From assembly GCA_964057225.1 (NCBI GenBank), contig OZ059898.1:12673767-12737766 (forward strand): a stretch of 64,000 bases of DNA. The letters are read 5' to 3'. Of this stretch, positions 1 through 13,114 are shown piece after piece. Source of the DNA: Auanema rhodensis (taxonomy: Eukaryota > Nematoda > Chromadorea > Rhabditida > Rhabditidae). Position 1 is the first letter of the stretch; the number at the start of each line of letters is the position of its first letter. The notes under the pieces were generated by a model that saw nothing but the letters and a program-made list of their open reading frames with translations, made no database searches and had not been told where the DNA came from. The position numbers and the translations under genes were made by a program.

Positions 1-964
1 TGGGAGTGAAGGACCATTTAAGCCAATAGACTGAAAACAGTGGAGAGTTTCTACCTATTTAAAGTGCAAAAAAGACGAATATTCTCATTATACTGTAATA
101 TTCGGGGCTCAACGAGAAAATTTGATAGATAACCATGCAAGATAATATTGGATGAAAAATATACGATAAATTAAAGAGGATTAGAGAAGAAAAGAAAGAA
201 AAGAAACATAAGTTGAAGAAGTAATTAAGATGATAATGATGATGTATTATTCAAAAAGTACATAATGAATAGATCTAATTTATTAATTTTTGTATTATTC
301 TTGCCACTACCCCCGGTCACCTCTCTCGCTCTCTTTCTCCCTCTCTTCCTCTGATCATCAATCTACCAATCATATGTTAAGAAATGCATATAATGAACAT
401 GAGAATTATACTTTACAATCCATATTTTGACAAATTGCTCAAAAAGTTTTGACAATTTCAGACAATTTTTCAAGTATTTGCCGTTGGATTAGCCTTGGCA
501 TACAGGTTTCACCAATATCATTTTTGAAATGTTTAATTTTTTTCTTATTTTAAGAAAAAAAGATATATCGAACATTTTTCTAGTTTCACACTCTTTTGAC
601 TAATTTTTCTGAGAAAAAAAAGGATCAATGACAGGTTTTAACTTTATAAAACAAATGAAATCGATTGTTCTAGCCATAAAAGAAAATAAGAGCAATTATC
701 AGACCAATCGGCAATTCAGATGCTCTAGTAAAACACAACTTGTAGTTAAGATTTAGAAGATTGAACTTCTGAAGTTCAACTACTGAATTCGAGGTCGAAC
801 ACTTGATTTCAAATTGAATTGAATCCCTAATCCGTTTCACTCAACGATTTGAAATTATTGATTGTATTAAGTTTGACAATGTCAAATTAAGATGCAGGTT
901 AGGGAGGGTGGTTAAGTGGAAATGTCTGATAAGGCGTCAATTATTCGTTAATTCTGATTGAGAG

Positions 965-1040
965 CGTGAAAATCTACGTGAACTACGTGATTTACTTAAT
1001 TTTATTTTTTCAAAGTCAGGTATAGAAGAACGGTTGTATA
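965..1040 (+). repeat. Dispersed ACGT-cluster/CGGTTG element, copy 1
   Basis: Three (A/G)CGTGA motifs lie between 965 and 990. CGGTTG follows at 1031-1036 in the string CGGTTGTATACT, which recurs exactly in the copy near 46.8 kb. A T-rich segment separates the two parts. Confidence 0.5.
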
Positions 1041-1199
1041 CTATCCCCCCCCCTCTTCTATTACTTTCTATCTCTATTGTTCTACCTCTTTGCCATACTT
1101 TCTTATCCCTCGGTTTATTTTTCTCTTTTTCTTTCTGTCTCTCTATCTTTCTGTTCTGTTGCTTCTGATTTCTCTTTGTAGTTTTCGTTCTCTTTGCAG

Positions 1200-1321
1200 A
1201 TTGAACGACCAGAGAGAAACAACGAGACGACGTCGTTTTTGAAGACAGTGGCGAGAAGCGTTGCCCTTGAACGAAAAGAAACGACATCGATTGTTAGGCA
1301 AAGCAGTAAGAACCTGGTCAG
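1200..1321 (+). other. Orphan exon candidate (+)
   Basis: This 122-bp segment is preceded by a pyrimidine-rich CTCTTTGCAG acceptor and followed by CAG/GTATTC. The frame starting at 1200 is open throughout and encodes a basic, Thr/Ser-rich peptide starting IERPERNNE and ending KNLVR. I do not recognise it and found no partner exon with confidence on either side. It may belong to a gene that starts left of the window, or be a chance combination of splice-like signals. Confidence 0.25.
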
Positions 1322-2038
1322 GTATTCTCTGTTATCTCCAACCATTTTCTCATCTTTCTCTCCGATCCTACTCGTTTGTCATCTGTAACTTTGACGATGA
1401 CTTCACGAAGATCGTCAGATTGTTAATTTTACCAAAATCTGGTCAACCATCCTCAGGGCATAACATACAAGAGATAGGAAATTGAAGTTCAAATATAAAT
1501 AGCGTAACACACAAAATTTTTTTTCCAAACTACTTCACCATGACTTTCTTTTCGTTCTTGATAGATAGATGGATGGATGGATGGCCATCTATGATTTTTT
1601 TTGTTCCATCTCTCTCTTTTTGTTTGGTTTGACTTTATCAATAGCAGGACAGTTATAGTTTTTACCTTCAAACTGTTGAATTTGCGGTATCATAGTCAGC
1701 TGGAACTCAACAGCAAAAAGAACAAGCAAAGCATATTACAAACACAATGACATCTGAGATTTGCCAATCTTTTCACTATTCTTCTTCTGCATCTCATTTT
1801 GCTCTTCCACTATTCAACATCCTCTTCTTATCAAAAAATCTGATTTCTCACTTAAGATTACAATACGTCCACGACCCATGTCTTTGGCCACTATGACAAT
1901 ACCGAGCTTGCTGACTCAGGTATAGCGTGACGGGACACGGTCAAGACGAGATAAAATCCATGGAAAGGTGAAGGGAAACGTTCTCTGATTTTGCTGCTGC
2001 TGCTGCTGCATCGAATGCAGAAAAAGAAAACTTGTCAG

Positions 2039-2266
2039 TCAACAGCAAGCCCCCATAGAATCAGCAAAATCAGTCGACGGTTGTCGTCGTTGTGCGTGGA
2101 CGTCGTCAATGAGACCGCAGTGTTGATGATCGCCAGCACATTGGTCGTTATTTGAACTGAAGGCTACATAAGGTACGGGGGTTAGGGAGAGAGGTAGAAG
2201 AAGAACAGAAATTGAAATTAGGATGACGGCTCGAGGTCGCTCTAGGCGAACGGAAAAAGATTTCAA
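2039..2266 (-). CDS. Possible small secreted protein (75 aa), unproven
   Basis: This single ORF of 75 codons has a hydrophobic stretch at about residues 13-35 (AVILISISVLLLPLSL and following) that could be a signal peptide or anchor. The polar Cys-containing tail ends MGACC. The region is less repetitive and more GC-rich than its surroundings. Other frames are also open here, so coding is not demonstrated. There is no recognisable family and no convincing neighbouring exon. Confidence 0.2.
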   Translation of the reverse strand: MKSFSVRLERPRAVILISISVLLLPLSLTPVPYVAFSSNNDQCAGDHQHCGLIDDVHAQRRQPSTDFADSMGACC

Positions 2267-5200
2267 GAGAAAAGATTTTTCTAGACTATCAAAGTTTCAT
2301 CATCTCTAGAACAACGTCACGGTTGAGACCTGACACTGTGAGCAAAGAATCAAGGTAAATTCAGGATAGATCGTTAAAAAAGATTATATTACCTCTTCCA
2401 AAGAAATGAGAAAGACGAACGTTCAAGGGGATATACATACTCAAAGCTAGAGATATCTCATCTCTATCCCCGAAGGCAATAAGATGAAACAGAAATAAAA
2501 ATTTGTTGAACTGATTGGTTCCAACATGTTCATTTTGCTTTTAAATTCGCAATCAATATCAATAATCTCATTCATTTTCTCGTGTAAGAGTGTGTGTATC
2601 CCTATTACCTTTTATTGGTTGTCTTTTCACCCCCGAAAGAGCCGATTCACATATATGATATATAGCGTCTCGGAGTATCGGACCCGGCACTAGTGATAGC
2701 ATGTATTGAGATAGATAGGATAGCTTTTTCCCCCAAAAAAATGAAAAACGGAATGACAACGAAATATTGACCGTTGATAGGTGAAATACATATACACATA
2801 CATACTAGCATACAGATTTGATGAAGGATTTCTGGAAAACACTTCATTCAACCCATACACCTATCCCCCACCTATCCCCTTGCCCTCTCTGTTCAACCGA
2901 TTTAAGATTGTGGACGTTTTGGGAACTTCTCCTAAATATAGCAGAAACGAAAGTTGTAAAGTTGAAAATGAAAATTATATTTTATATCCAGTAGAAAAAC
3001 TTAACGGAGACAAGCTTTTTTAGATATTTCTTTTCAGGTGTTTCAGGTTTTTGAGTAGTTTGTGACAGAGTTTCCCAAGATCATTATCTATTTGGTTTTG
3101 TCTGATTGAACTGTTACAGGTGTGAAAGAGAGAATGAGTGAAAGATGAGAATATAGGAAAGGAAGGATAAGAGGCGGAAGCCAGATATTTTATCTTTTGA
3201 GACCAGCTTTTTCAAAATATCGGAATTCTGGAGTTGTTTCTTGTAAATATTGTTGTTTTTCCCAGTTGTTTCGAACGAAAAAAGGCATTTGTTGATGTTG
3301 AACAAGCTGATGAGCAATGTATGAAACACAAAAAGTTGATGAAAAGACAATTATGATTGGGGTTCAGGTATGAAGAGAGAGGCGAAGAAGATGTCAAGGA
3401 AAAGAGTAGGAGGAGTAGGAGGAGGAAGAAGTAGTAGAGGTGATGTCAATTGCCGTAGTATTAATGATGGTGGTGGTGGTGATTGAAGAACATAAGAATA
3501 TAAACTTCTTACATTTGTATGTTCAAGCTGTTTCTTTTTTTTCTCGGCAATAAGGCACTTAACTGTGTTAATGACCAAAAAAAAAAGACTTCAAAACTAA
3601 GCTGGAATAATGTGAATAACACATAGATGGTAATACTAGAAAACATTAACACACAAAAATCATTTTGACTAAACTGATAGAGAGACACAGATAGAAAGAT
3701 AGAAATTGATAGATCGTTAAAGAAAAAGACTGTAAGGAAATAGTGAAATTGAATTAGAGGATATGGGAGGGGGGGGGGAAGAGACGAAAAAAAAATAACA
3801 GGGCACAGTTAGTTTCGAGAGAAGGTTAAATGGTCAAGAACGGAAATAAATAAACCGAAAATGGACAGAAACAGCGACATTTTGATGCATAAAGAGGTTC
3901 GTTTGGCTGTAATGACGATGAAAAAAGGAAATTTCGATTAAAAAAAAACAATTTTATACTTTTAATCTCATATGTGAACTCAGCCTTTCCCCCTATTTTG
4001 TCTTCTCACTCTCTGTTCTCTATGTACATGGTATGGTTGGAAGTTTTATGTTATTCTATGTCAGGTTGGACCCTTCTGAGGAAAACGTCAAAAACGATTT
4101 CTAAACAGCTTGCAAGTTATGAAAACAGCTTGAAACTCAAGAGTTTCAAACGTTTTGTCCTCTGATCATTCTCTGTTTCGAATGATTTCAAGAGTCTTGT
4201 CGTCATTGACGTTTCCAGCTTCTGCTATCCTTGAAAGACGAGATAGGCGTCGCCGTTGTTGTATAAGGAGGAGAAAAAGGAGGAAAAGGTAAGAGAAGTA
4301 GATGAAGGTGTGTAGTGATGTTGTAATCGGAGGACAGACGTCAACGGCAAAATGGAAAGGCAGTAGAAGTAGTAAACGAAACAAAAAAAAGAGAATGATT
4401 AGCAAAAACCATCAGAGAAATTCAAAAATTTGCAGTTCAAGAAAGAAGCCAAGTAAGTACTAATTACATGAAATAATTGAATATAAATAGTAATATCAAA
4501 TGTAAAATGAAAGCTAACCTGTAAGCATGAGAACCAACTGCTGATGAAGATAAACAACAACAACAACATGTTGATTGGCAGGATGCCAAATACAGAATAT
4601 CCGAGCTTTAAGGCTCTAAAGGAGAAGAAAAAAGCAGAGCGAGCTCCTGAAGCGGTGAAGTGGTTAATAAGAATTCGAAGTTGTAAGACAAGAGAGACAC
4701 ATATAGTAGAAGAAATATGAAATAACGCAAGATGTATATGAAATATATAAAGGATTGGACAAATGAACGAAAGCCAAATCAACAGTTTTTCAATAAAAAA
4801 TTAGAAAAAATGGTTCTAGATAACACAATACATAGTTGATAGCGTAATACAGTAGCTCTATAATAGTAGAATGATGAGCTTGGAAAAGCTCTAGACATGT
4901 GGAAAAGACTTCATGTCGACCGGGGTATAAGACCGGCAGAGAGACACCAAGGTTTTCTGGAGTCTTGTGTTCCTTTTAAAGAACGACAAAGCAAGTGGGG
5001 GATGGAAGAAGAGAGAGCAGGAAATGCGCATAGGATGACGGTTGGGTGCCCGCCCACTTCTCTCGCTGTGGGGGGAGAATAGACCGATGGACGAAGTCAA
5101 CGCCGACGCCGACGAAGTCGACGTATGGCGCTTATCGCTAACACAACGATGGTCAGAAGGACGTCGAATGGTTTTGTTTCTGCTATTGATGATACTGGAG

Positions 5201-7846
5201 GCATCAGCCATTTGAAGTAAATGGCAAATAAGAAAAAGAAGATTAAGGAAAAAAACGAAAAGAAAAAGAGAGTACGAAGAAGATAGCATAGCAAAAGAGG
5301 AGAGTCATGAGAAATAGAGTAGAAGGGGAGGGTATTGAAATATAATGTGAGAGATAGAGTATGTTATAGATAAATACAATAGAAGAGATACTAAAGAAAG
5401 AGGGGAAGGTTAGATAATTAATAAAATCAGAGAAGGAAAACGAGAGCGAAAGGTTCAGACAGGAGAAAATAAAAAGTCATTTAGTTGAAATTGAACAAGG
5501 CTTGTGTATATGTCTATGTGTCTCATTTTGGTAACTTAACAAAGCTTGACGGTATAAAGATCAAAAATAATACTTTGAAACGTGAAGAGATCGAAGTAAT
5601 ACATAGATTGTACAGTTAGCTATAGTTGTATGAGATGTATGAAGCTTCACGTGTCTATGAGAATACATCTACGCAATACAGAGATTGAATGGGCAAAACC
5701 GTTCAGGATGGAAGGATGGGCATTTATATATGAAGTTGTAGAGCACGATTATGCGGATACATTTAGAAATCTCGAATTGGAAAAAAAGGAAAATTGTCAC
5801 AAGAACATCAAGCAAACGACAAGAGGTTTATATGGAATACAAACAACAGTTATTCTAAAGATAGTCAAGCCTTTGCATACATTTATCCCAAAAAGAAATT
5901 TCAGAACAGATGAAAACTAGCCGATAGATGACGAGAAAAAGAAGAAGCCGAGACTGTTCGTGACGTACTAAATATGGAATTATGCCTGACGCCTCGCTAT
6001 GTTCAACTACTTTTAGTAACAAGTTTCGAAACCAAATGATCCTATGTTTGTATGCTTTTCAAAAAAGTTTGCAAAGTGTGTTCGTAAGTACAATCGAGAT
6101 GAATTACGATTACATAATTCGTAGTCGTTAAGCCTAGGATTTGAAGGTAATCGTCTCTTTTTTTTTTTTTGGAGAAAAAAAATCGAAGATTTAGCAGGTC
6201 GTAGGAGTAGGAGTAATGAGAGTGATAATAGCATGAGAAATCACAAATGAGATGTTTGAGGAATAACCATCGCAAACTTTTTATAAGCAACTTTGAAATT
6301 AATTTTCAAATACCTGTAGGCATCTCGTTTTGAAAATGAGAAAATAGGCTTTTTAAGTTGTAGTTTGGGTGTGTGGATTCTTAAAGGTAGAGCAAAAAAA
6401 AATGCGGAGGGGGGAGTTAAACTAGATGAATGACAGAACGAGAGGGTAAGAGAGAAAGAGAGAGAGATAGCCTATAAAGGGCAAGCGAGAAACAAACAAT
6501 ATCAGGCTGCACACACAACATGATCACAAGATCAAAATAAATTTTTTTTTGTACTTTTCGATTGCAAAAAGGTGAAGAAGGATGACAATCGGAAAGTGTT
6601 ATGTAAACGATGATAGAGAAGCTATTACTGATTGCCATTCTATTCAACGACCAATAATCTATAGTACGTTACCAAAATTCTGAAGTTGGTTTTTGTTGTC
6701 GAACAATGCCATCATCGGCTGATTCCAGCAAAATATTTGATTATCATCCGGAAATGAAGATGATGACTTGTTCTGTCTTTCTTAAACGGAGGTGTATGTC
6801 TAAATGGCGGGCAACGAAGAAAATCCCAAAAAAAAATGAACTGAAATGAGAGAAATGATCAACGAGGAAATGGAAAATTTTTTGAAAATTCTGAAATTTT
6901 TATCTCAAATATATCAATAGAATTTTGATCTGTTGAGGTGTTAAACTATCTCCTTTCAAACAGTATCATTGAACAAGGCAATTGCTACTGTGGGCAAAGA
7001 AGAAGAAGAAGAAGAAGAAGGAGAAGAAAATTACTGGATTGTTCCGAAAAAATTGAAAGACAAACCATTTTTCATTTCCTATCTTTTGTTTAAGAAAATG
7101 AGAAAAATAGTTGATCATAAAAAGGGCTATTGAACCGTTTTTCTGAGCTTGTGGTCGGTATTCATGGTTATCAAATCATGTGAACATCTTCATTCAACAT
7201 CAATTTAGTTGATTTTGTATATTCAAAAACATAGATTTTTCTTGGAGAAGAAGAAGAAGACGACGACGACCACGACGACGGTGGCAATGAACAACGACGA
7301 TGATGAAGAGAAAAAGCAATTTGAACTGTCTTCTTCTAATTTTTGGAGTTATTGGACTGTAGTTGCTGACAATTATTAGTTGAGTAGCTAGCTGTGTGGT
7401 ATATCCAATGAAAACGGTTTTTGTATGTGTGGGTACTGAAAACGAAAGGCCCATTTAGTTAATGAGTTGTTTCAAATGGAACAGTATATAGACAGATAAC
7501 TAGATAGTATATGCTTTTTCTTCATCTCAAATTCACTAATCGCCTTCACAGCAGCAGCATATTATGCAACCAGCATTTCGTCGTCGGTGGTTTTTGTATA
7601 AGCTTATACAGGCATTTTGAAAGGAAGATGAATGAGAGATAGAGGGAGGCATAGAGAGATAGTTTCATCATTAGGACCAGAGGCTATTTGTGAATAAAAT
7701 CTAGATATGCGTATTTGAAACACGTCCAAAAAGATAATGAAACGTTTCGAAGACTATTCTGGACACAACTCTTATTTACTTTCCCCTCAATATTTTGAAA
7801 AAAAATTTTTAAAAAATGTAAAAGAAGAGATAGAAAGAGACGGCAA

Positions 7847-7914
7847 GAAAGTGAAAGAAGAGAGAGAAAGAGATAGTGAGAGATATATAGATAGATAGAG
7901 AGAGAGAGATAGAT

Positions 7915-7945
<31 letters not shown>

Positions 7946-7972
7946 TATAGAGAGAGAGAGAGAGAGAGAAAG
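7847..7972. repeat. GA/GATA microsatellite
   Basis: Imperfect (GA)n and (GATA)n tract. It creates the spurious Ser/Leu/Tyr-rich ORF on the opposite strand. Confidence 0.9.
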
Positions 7973-8002
7973 TGATGGGAAAGATAGGACATTAAGAGAC
8001 AG

Positions 8003-8136
8003 GTATCAACCGTTCTGGACGCAGTTACACGAAAAAATAAAAATTTACACGAGAGAAGAAGCGTGAAGATGTTATCGATTAATTGTGTATCCAACGTATA
8101 TGTGACGTATCTTCTACGTGTATGTTCACGTAGTGC
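8003..8136 (-). repeat. Dispersed ACGT-cluster/CGGTTG element, copy 2
   Basis: CAACCG at 8008-8013 (CGGTTG on the minus strand) is followed on the + strand by ACACG, GCGTGA and then a run of CGTATA, GACGTAT, TACGTGT and TTCACGTAG up to 8133. This copy is the least regular in spacing. Confidence 0.35.
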
Positions 8137-11100
8137 TCTGGTTGATCATGAAAAATATTTTTCAAAAATCAAATTCAATAATGCGTCATTATTGATATCA
8201 GTTTGAGAAGTGCGCATGTTCACATAAAAGTGCTCCTGATTTCTGTGATTTCTAACAACCTCTTGAGGAGGACAGGATGTTCCCGACAGTATACCGTACA
8301 CCAAAGTAATTGTGATGTTATATACATTATTTCAATATAGTCAGTTGTTGTTGATCATTACTACTAAGAAGAATTAATTTTCCAATCAAACTGACTGTTT
8401 TAGCATCATTTATTTGAGAATTGAGAAGCATTACGAAATGATAAAAGTTTCTACGAATAAGCAATGCTAATAAGTTTTTCTCAAAACTTCATATGATAGC
8501 GTTGTATTGAATCAAACTTGATGATTTAGTAATGAATTTACATTCATTTACTTCTTCGTTTTCTTAGTTAAACAAGAATGAAATGAGGATGCCTGCAGTG
8601 AGGTGACAGCTACTTTTTCATTTTCAAGTAGACACCCACACTACAGTTCTTACGGAATTTCAAAAAATCCTATGAATAATCTAATTCATTATGAAGTCAT
8701 GTTATCATGTATGTTGTATAAACCATGTCACGTGCATTCATTTTACTGAGAACTAAACGACGAAGATGAGAGGCCAGATGAAGATGACGGCGACGACGAC
8801 GACAACGACGACGCCGCCGACGACATTCCTCTTACATGTGTTTCCACTTGCCCTTTTTGGCTAACTAGCCTCTTCTCAGATGTACACTCCTCATTCTTTA
8901 TTGCTTTCGTGTATTGCAATTCAGAAAGTATATGAATAACATTATCTATCTTGTAGGCGTTACATTAGACTACTTTGAAGGACTGAAGGTAATGAGTTCT
9001 TCAACCCCCATGGAGGGAAATGATATACAAACTGTGAATGGATAATAGAATTCAACCTCATGGGAAGAACAATTCGGAAATCCGTTAAATTCCAAATCAG
9101 TTTGATGAGGGAAAGGATGGGTGTCAATGAATGAAAGTCAAAGCTGAAGTTGAAAAAATGATTTGGACGATAGAATGAGATGAAATCGGATAGCTCGTGA
9201 TCAATCTAATTTGCATTTCAAAAGCATTCTTTTACTTCTGTTCATATCTGTTCTTGTCAACCTCAATTCAATAATCTTCAGGGCGATTCATGCAAACACT
9301 TACTCATTCACCCTTTCACGCCATCCCACTCACTCATTGAGCTTGATTTCCTTTCATTTTCTTCCTAACATACTGGCATGTTTTCTAACCAGATTATATT
9401 GTGATTTGTGAAGAAGCCAAGTACTAGACGGGGCCGGCTGTACCATAAAGGTCGCCGGACTGAATGCAATGATTGACGAGCCGACATTCGGAAGACCGTT
9501 TGTCGGACACCATCATCTGGAATGAGATAATGCGGTTTTTGGAAGAAATTCCGCGAAAACCGTTCATGACTGAGTGGGTCAGATACATTTTCGAATAACG
9601 AGAGGAGTAAGAAGACGTTACAATGAGTTAAACGTGATGATGAGTGGGAGTATGATGAGGATGAGAGAATGAGGTGGATGGTGTTGGGGGGGGGATGTAT
9701 TGAACTAGGAAGAAGGATATGAGTGTCAACCATATGATTTGAAATAAACACTTATTTAAGCTTGCTTTTAAAGCCGGAGGGAAAAACACGAACACACACG
9801 TAACACACTGAATTTTATTGAAATTAAAGAATGAACTCCTTATAAGCAGAGCTATTCTCTGAAAGACCATTAACCCTTCTTCACACACACGACGTTGAAG
9901 TTTTTGTTGTGTTGAGATCGGCAACAATCACTTTGTTATTTTATCTTTAACCTTATCTATACAACAATCACGAGAGAAACAAATTACAACGTAACTAGAT
10001 GTGAGATTTTCGTCTCAGCATTATCATCATCACCTGAAATATCCGAGTAGCACGAGAACGGCACGCAAGCAAGCAAGACCGACCACAACATCGACCTCTA
10101 ACTGATACAGGTGTCGTCGATGTCAGATGCTAGTTCTATCATCACCTTTATTGTGTTTGCATTCAGATTCATCATCACCACCATTATGTTCTTTTTCTAA
10201 TTATTTCAGCGTTTTTTGAAGCAGCGGAATTTGAGAAAAAATGAAAATGATGAAGAAGAGATAAGCATAAAATTTGTAATTTTCTATTGAACTACTGCTG
10301 TCTATCACACTTGTCTCGGTGATTTATCAAAGTTTTCTTTAGTTTTTTTCTTCCATATATTTCTAAACTGTGAGACGAGAAACTCAGAAACTGCATAGTA
10401 CATGAACACATTGCAATCATCTAACTTCCTCGTTCTGATATCTTTTCATTCTTGAAAGGGTTTCGTTTCTCTTTATCAGTATAGGTTTGTTGATTTCACT
10501 TGTCAATACAATCTATTTGTTCATGAATCTGCTTGGTATGATGCCAATTTTTCCAATTTGAATAATAGGAGAAGAAGAAGAACTGAGAACACAACGCCAA
10601 CAACTCAGTGTATTCCTAATGTGGCGTCAGAAAATCAAACAAACTAATTTTTTTTGAATGGAAAAGCTACAAAGCAAAAAAACTTTTACCATATTCCTCA
10701 ATTCATATAATCTTTTCATAGTTATTATTCATTTATTTGTTTTTTTTTGCTTTGTAAACTTGAGGAACAGGAGAAAAACAATTTTTCCTTGAAAAGGGGT
10801 CATCATCATGATCATCAACACGAAGTTTATATTAACATGTCTTGCTATGTTTTGGTTGAAGTTTTTTTCCTGTATCTCACCTGGAAAACTGCAAAGCATG
10901 AACGACTGAGAGAAAAACGATGAAACGGCACAAAAAAGTGATGAAAACGATGACGAGAATAAGAGTTAAGAGGGATAAGGAAAAGGAAATATTTCTCGGA
11001 AACAAGTACAGATGTTATCATTCTCTATAAATGGAAATATATAATGAAATATCAATTCATATGTATAACTTACAAAAACAGTTGAAGAAGGAACTATAAG

Positions 11101-11254
11101 CAAAGATGATAGGCTATTGCTTACTGATATTGCATATGCTGTCACAACTTGAACTTGAACTTGAATCTTGTCTTGTCAAACATCCGGAACTCTTTATTTG
11201 TATATCATTTTATTTTGAATATATGGATATTCACACATGAAAAATACTTAAAAC

Positions 11255-11288
11255 AACTGATCTTTTCTAGAAAAAGAAAAGATCAGTT
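11255..11288. repeat. Perfect 13-bp inverted repeat (hairpin)
   Basis: The arms at 11255-11267 (AACTGATCTTTTC) and 11276-11288 are exact reverse complements around an 8-nt loop, TAGAAAAA. It lies in AT-rich non-coding DNA about 1.1 kb from the end of the cholinesterase-like gene. It could be a short fold-back RNA or a transposon remnant. Confidence 0.8.
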
Positions 11289-11740
11289 TTCTCATATTTT
11301 TCAAAAGTTCATTCAATTTTTTCGATGATGAAATTGAAAATAAGTTGATCTTTAATGATTCTTCTCGTCATATTTTCGACATAAAAAAAACAGGAATGTA
11401 ATCTCAGAAATAAAAATAAAGTAATTCAATATCAATAAAAACGTATTTTTCTTATTTTTTATCGCATAATTAATTAATTTAATTTATCTAAAATTGATCA
11501 TTTATAAAGTATATTAGAACTCTCTTTGGTTATTATAAAAATTTAAAGAAAAAAAAATAATAGAAAAACTGGGAATAACTTGTCAAAATAATTTCCATTC
11601 ACTCATGACATGATAGACTATTGTAAACAGTGGTCACACGAATTGAAACACAACTTTTTTTTCCTTTAATTTGAAATTTCCAAAAATCTACTGAAAAACT
11701 GAAGTCGAAACTCCTGGTCATAACCCCCTCTCTTACTCTC

Positions 11741-11755
<15 letters not shown>

Positions 11756-11792
<37 letters not shown>
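11756..11792. repeat. CT dinucleotide tract
   Basis: Nearly pure (CT)n microsatellite inside a longer pyrimidine-rich segment. Confidence 0.95.
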
Positions 11793-11794
<2 letters not shown>

Positions 11795-12415
11795 GTATTC
11801 CATTTTCGGCCTTTACTATTGAACTTTGTATTATTAATATTTACAAGGATATGCTGAATTCTCAAGTTGCAGCCAAATATAACCTGTTTAATTTAAAAAA
11901 AAAAAGAATTTATCAAAGTTTTAATGAAAAGAAATAATTTTACATTTAAAAAAAGAAAAAGACATATACATATCTAAACTTAGTAAAATAATAATAATAT
12001 ATTGAATTATATTATAATTGTTGCATAGGATTGACCTAAACATAATGAATATTTAAAATATCTCAAGTCAGTTGAGATATATGTATATATAATTAAAAAA
12101 AAATTGGAAACAATATGATATTCTGAATGTATTATCAGTTTTCTCATCGAAATGACTCATCAGCACTTGATTATATATATGTTTAAGATTTGTTGCTGAA
12201 CTTACAATTCAAGAGAAAATGATACGCTCTTTCAGTGGATTTATCAAAAAAAAAAAACAAAAAAAAAGAAATATTAGCACTAAAAGATTGAAAAATTGAG
12301 AAGACAAATCATGATGAAGTTAATTCTTTGAAAGATCTTTCTTTAGAGGATTGTGCTGAGACTAGATGGTTGAAAACAAACAAAAAAATTTAAAAACTAC
12401 AGTTTAACTGAACAT

Positions 12416-13075
12416 CTATAGCTCGTCGTCGTCTGAATCCTTTCGTGTACAATAGCAGGCTAAACCAACCAAAATTGCAAAGAAGAAGAGGGAACAGAAT
12501 CCAAGAAGAGCAGCAGCAAACTGAAACAACAGGTATAACTTCTTCTGAATTAGATAAACAAGGACGATTTATGATTTTTTAAACGTTGATCAAGTTTTTT
12601 TATTTTTTTTACATCGTTTTATAGGAAAAAACTTAAGTTTTATACAACAAATTGCAAATTGCAACATTGTGATTCTGAAGAATTTTAAGCTTTACCTGCC
12701 AATTTCCGATATCTTTATCCAATTGAGATATTCTTTGAAGATTGCCAACATCTACGGCATCTAATGATCTAGCATACCAATTCCAGAATACATGACCTTC
12801 CCACCGATATCCAACCTGAATATTTTCATCATCATTTTTTCTTTTTTATTTAAATAAAAAAAAATAAAAAAGAAATATGTCCATCTTTCCATTTTTATGT
12901 TTTCAGAATGATTAATCATAAATTATTTTATATATTATGTAGTAAATTGTTGATTGATGATAAAGAAGTTTGTCGTTGAACAATTTTTTGTTATTTTTCC
13001 TTATGAGACCGTTCAAGAAATAATGAAACCTGCTAAAAGATTTTATTGGAACCGGGACTGTACTTAATCGAAACA

Positions 13076-13114
<39 letters not shown>

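Larger units (their letters stand above)
1..12415. other. Gene-poor region with microsatellites and isolated exon-like segments
   Basis: I could not assemble a multi-exon gene here. The + strand is purine-rich over long stretches (about 2-8 kb), so the ORFs on the - strand are mostly Leu/Ser/Phe-rich and look like composition artefacts. Visible contents: GATA/GATG repeat near 1560-1583, a GCT run near 1991-2008, GAC/GAT/GAA runs near 5098-5125, 7000-7030, 7245-7310 and 8765-8825, a GA/GATA tract at 7847-7972, a CT tract at 11756-11792, a perfect hairpin at 11255-11288 and two copies of a dispersed ACGT/CGGTTG element. Candidate exons at 1200-1321 (+) and an ORF at 2039-2266 (-) are listed separately. 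The stretch could be intergenic or large introns of a gene extending to the left. Confidence 0.6.

Noticed and set aside
7684-8094. 136-aa minus ORF rich in Ser, Leu and Tyr
   Set aside because: It is a translation of the GA/GATA tract with no other coding signal.
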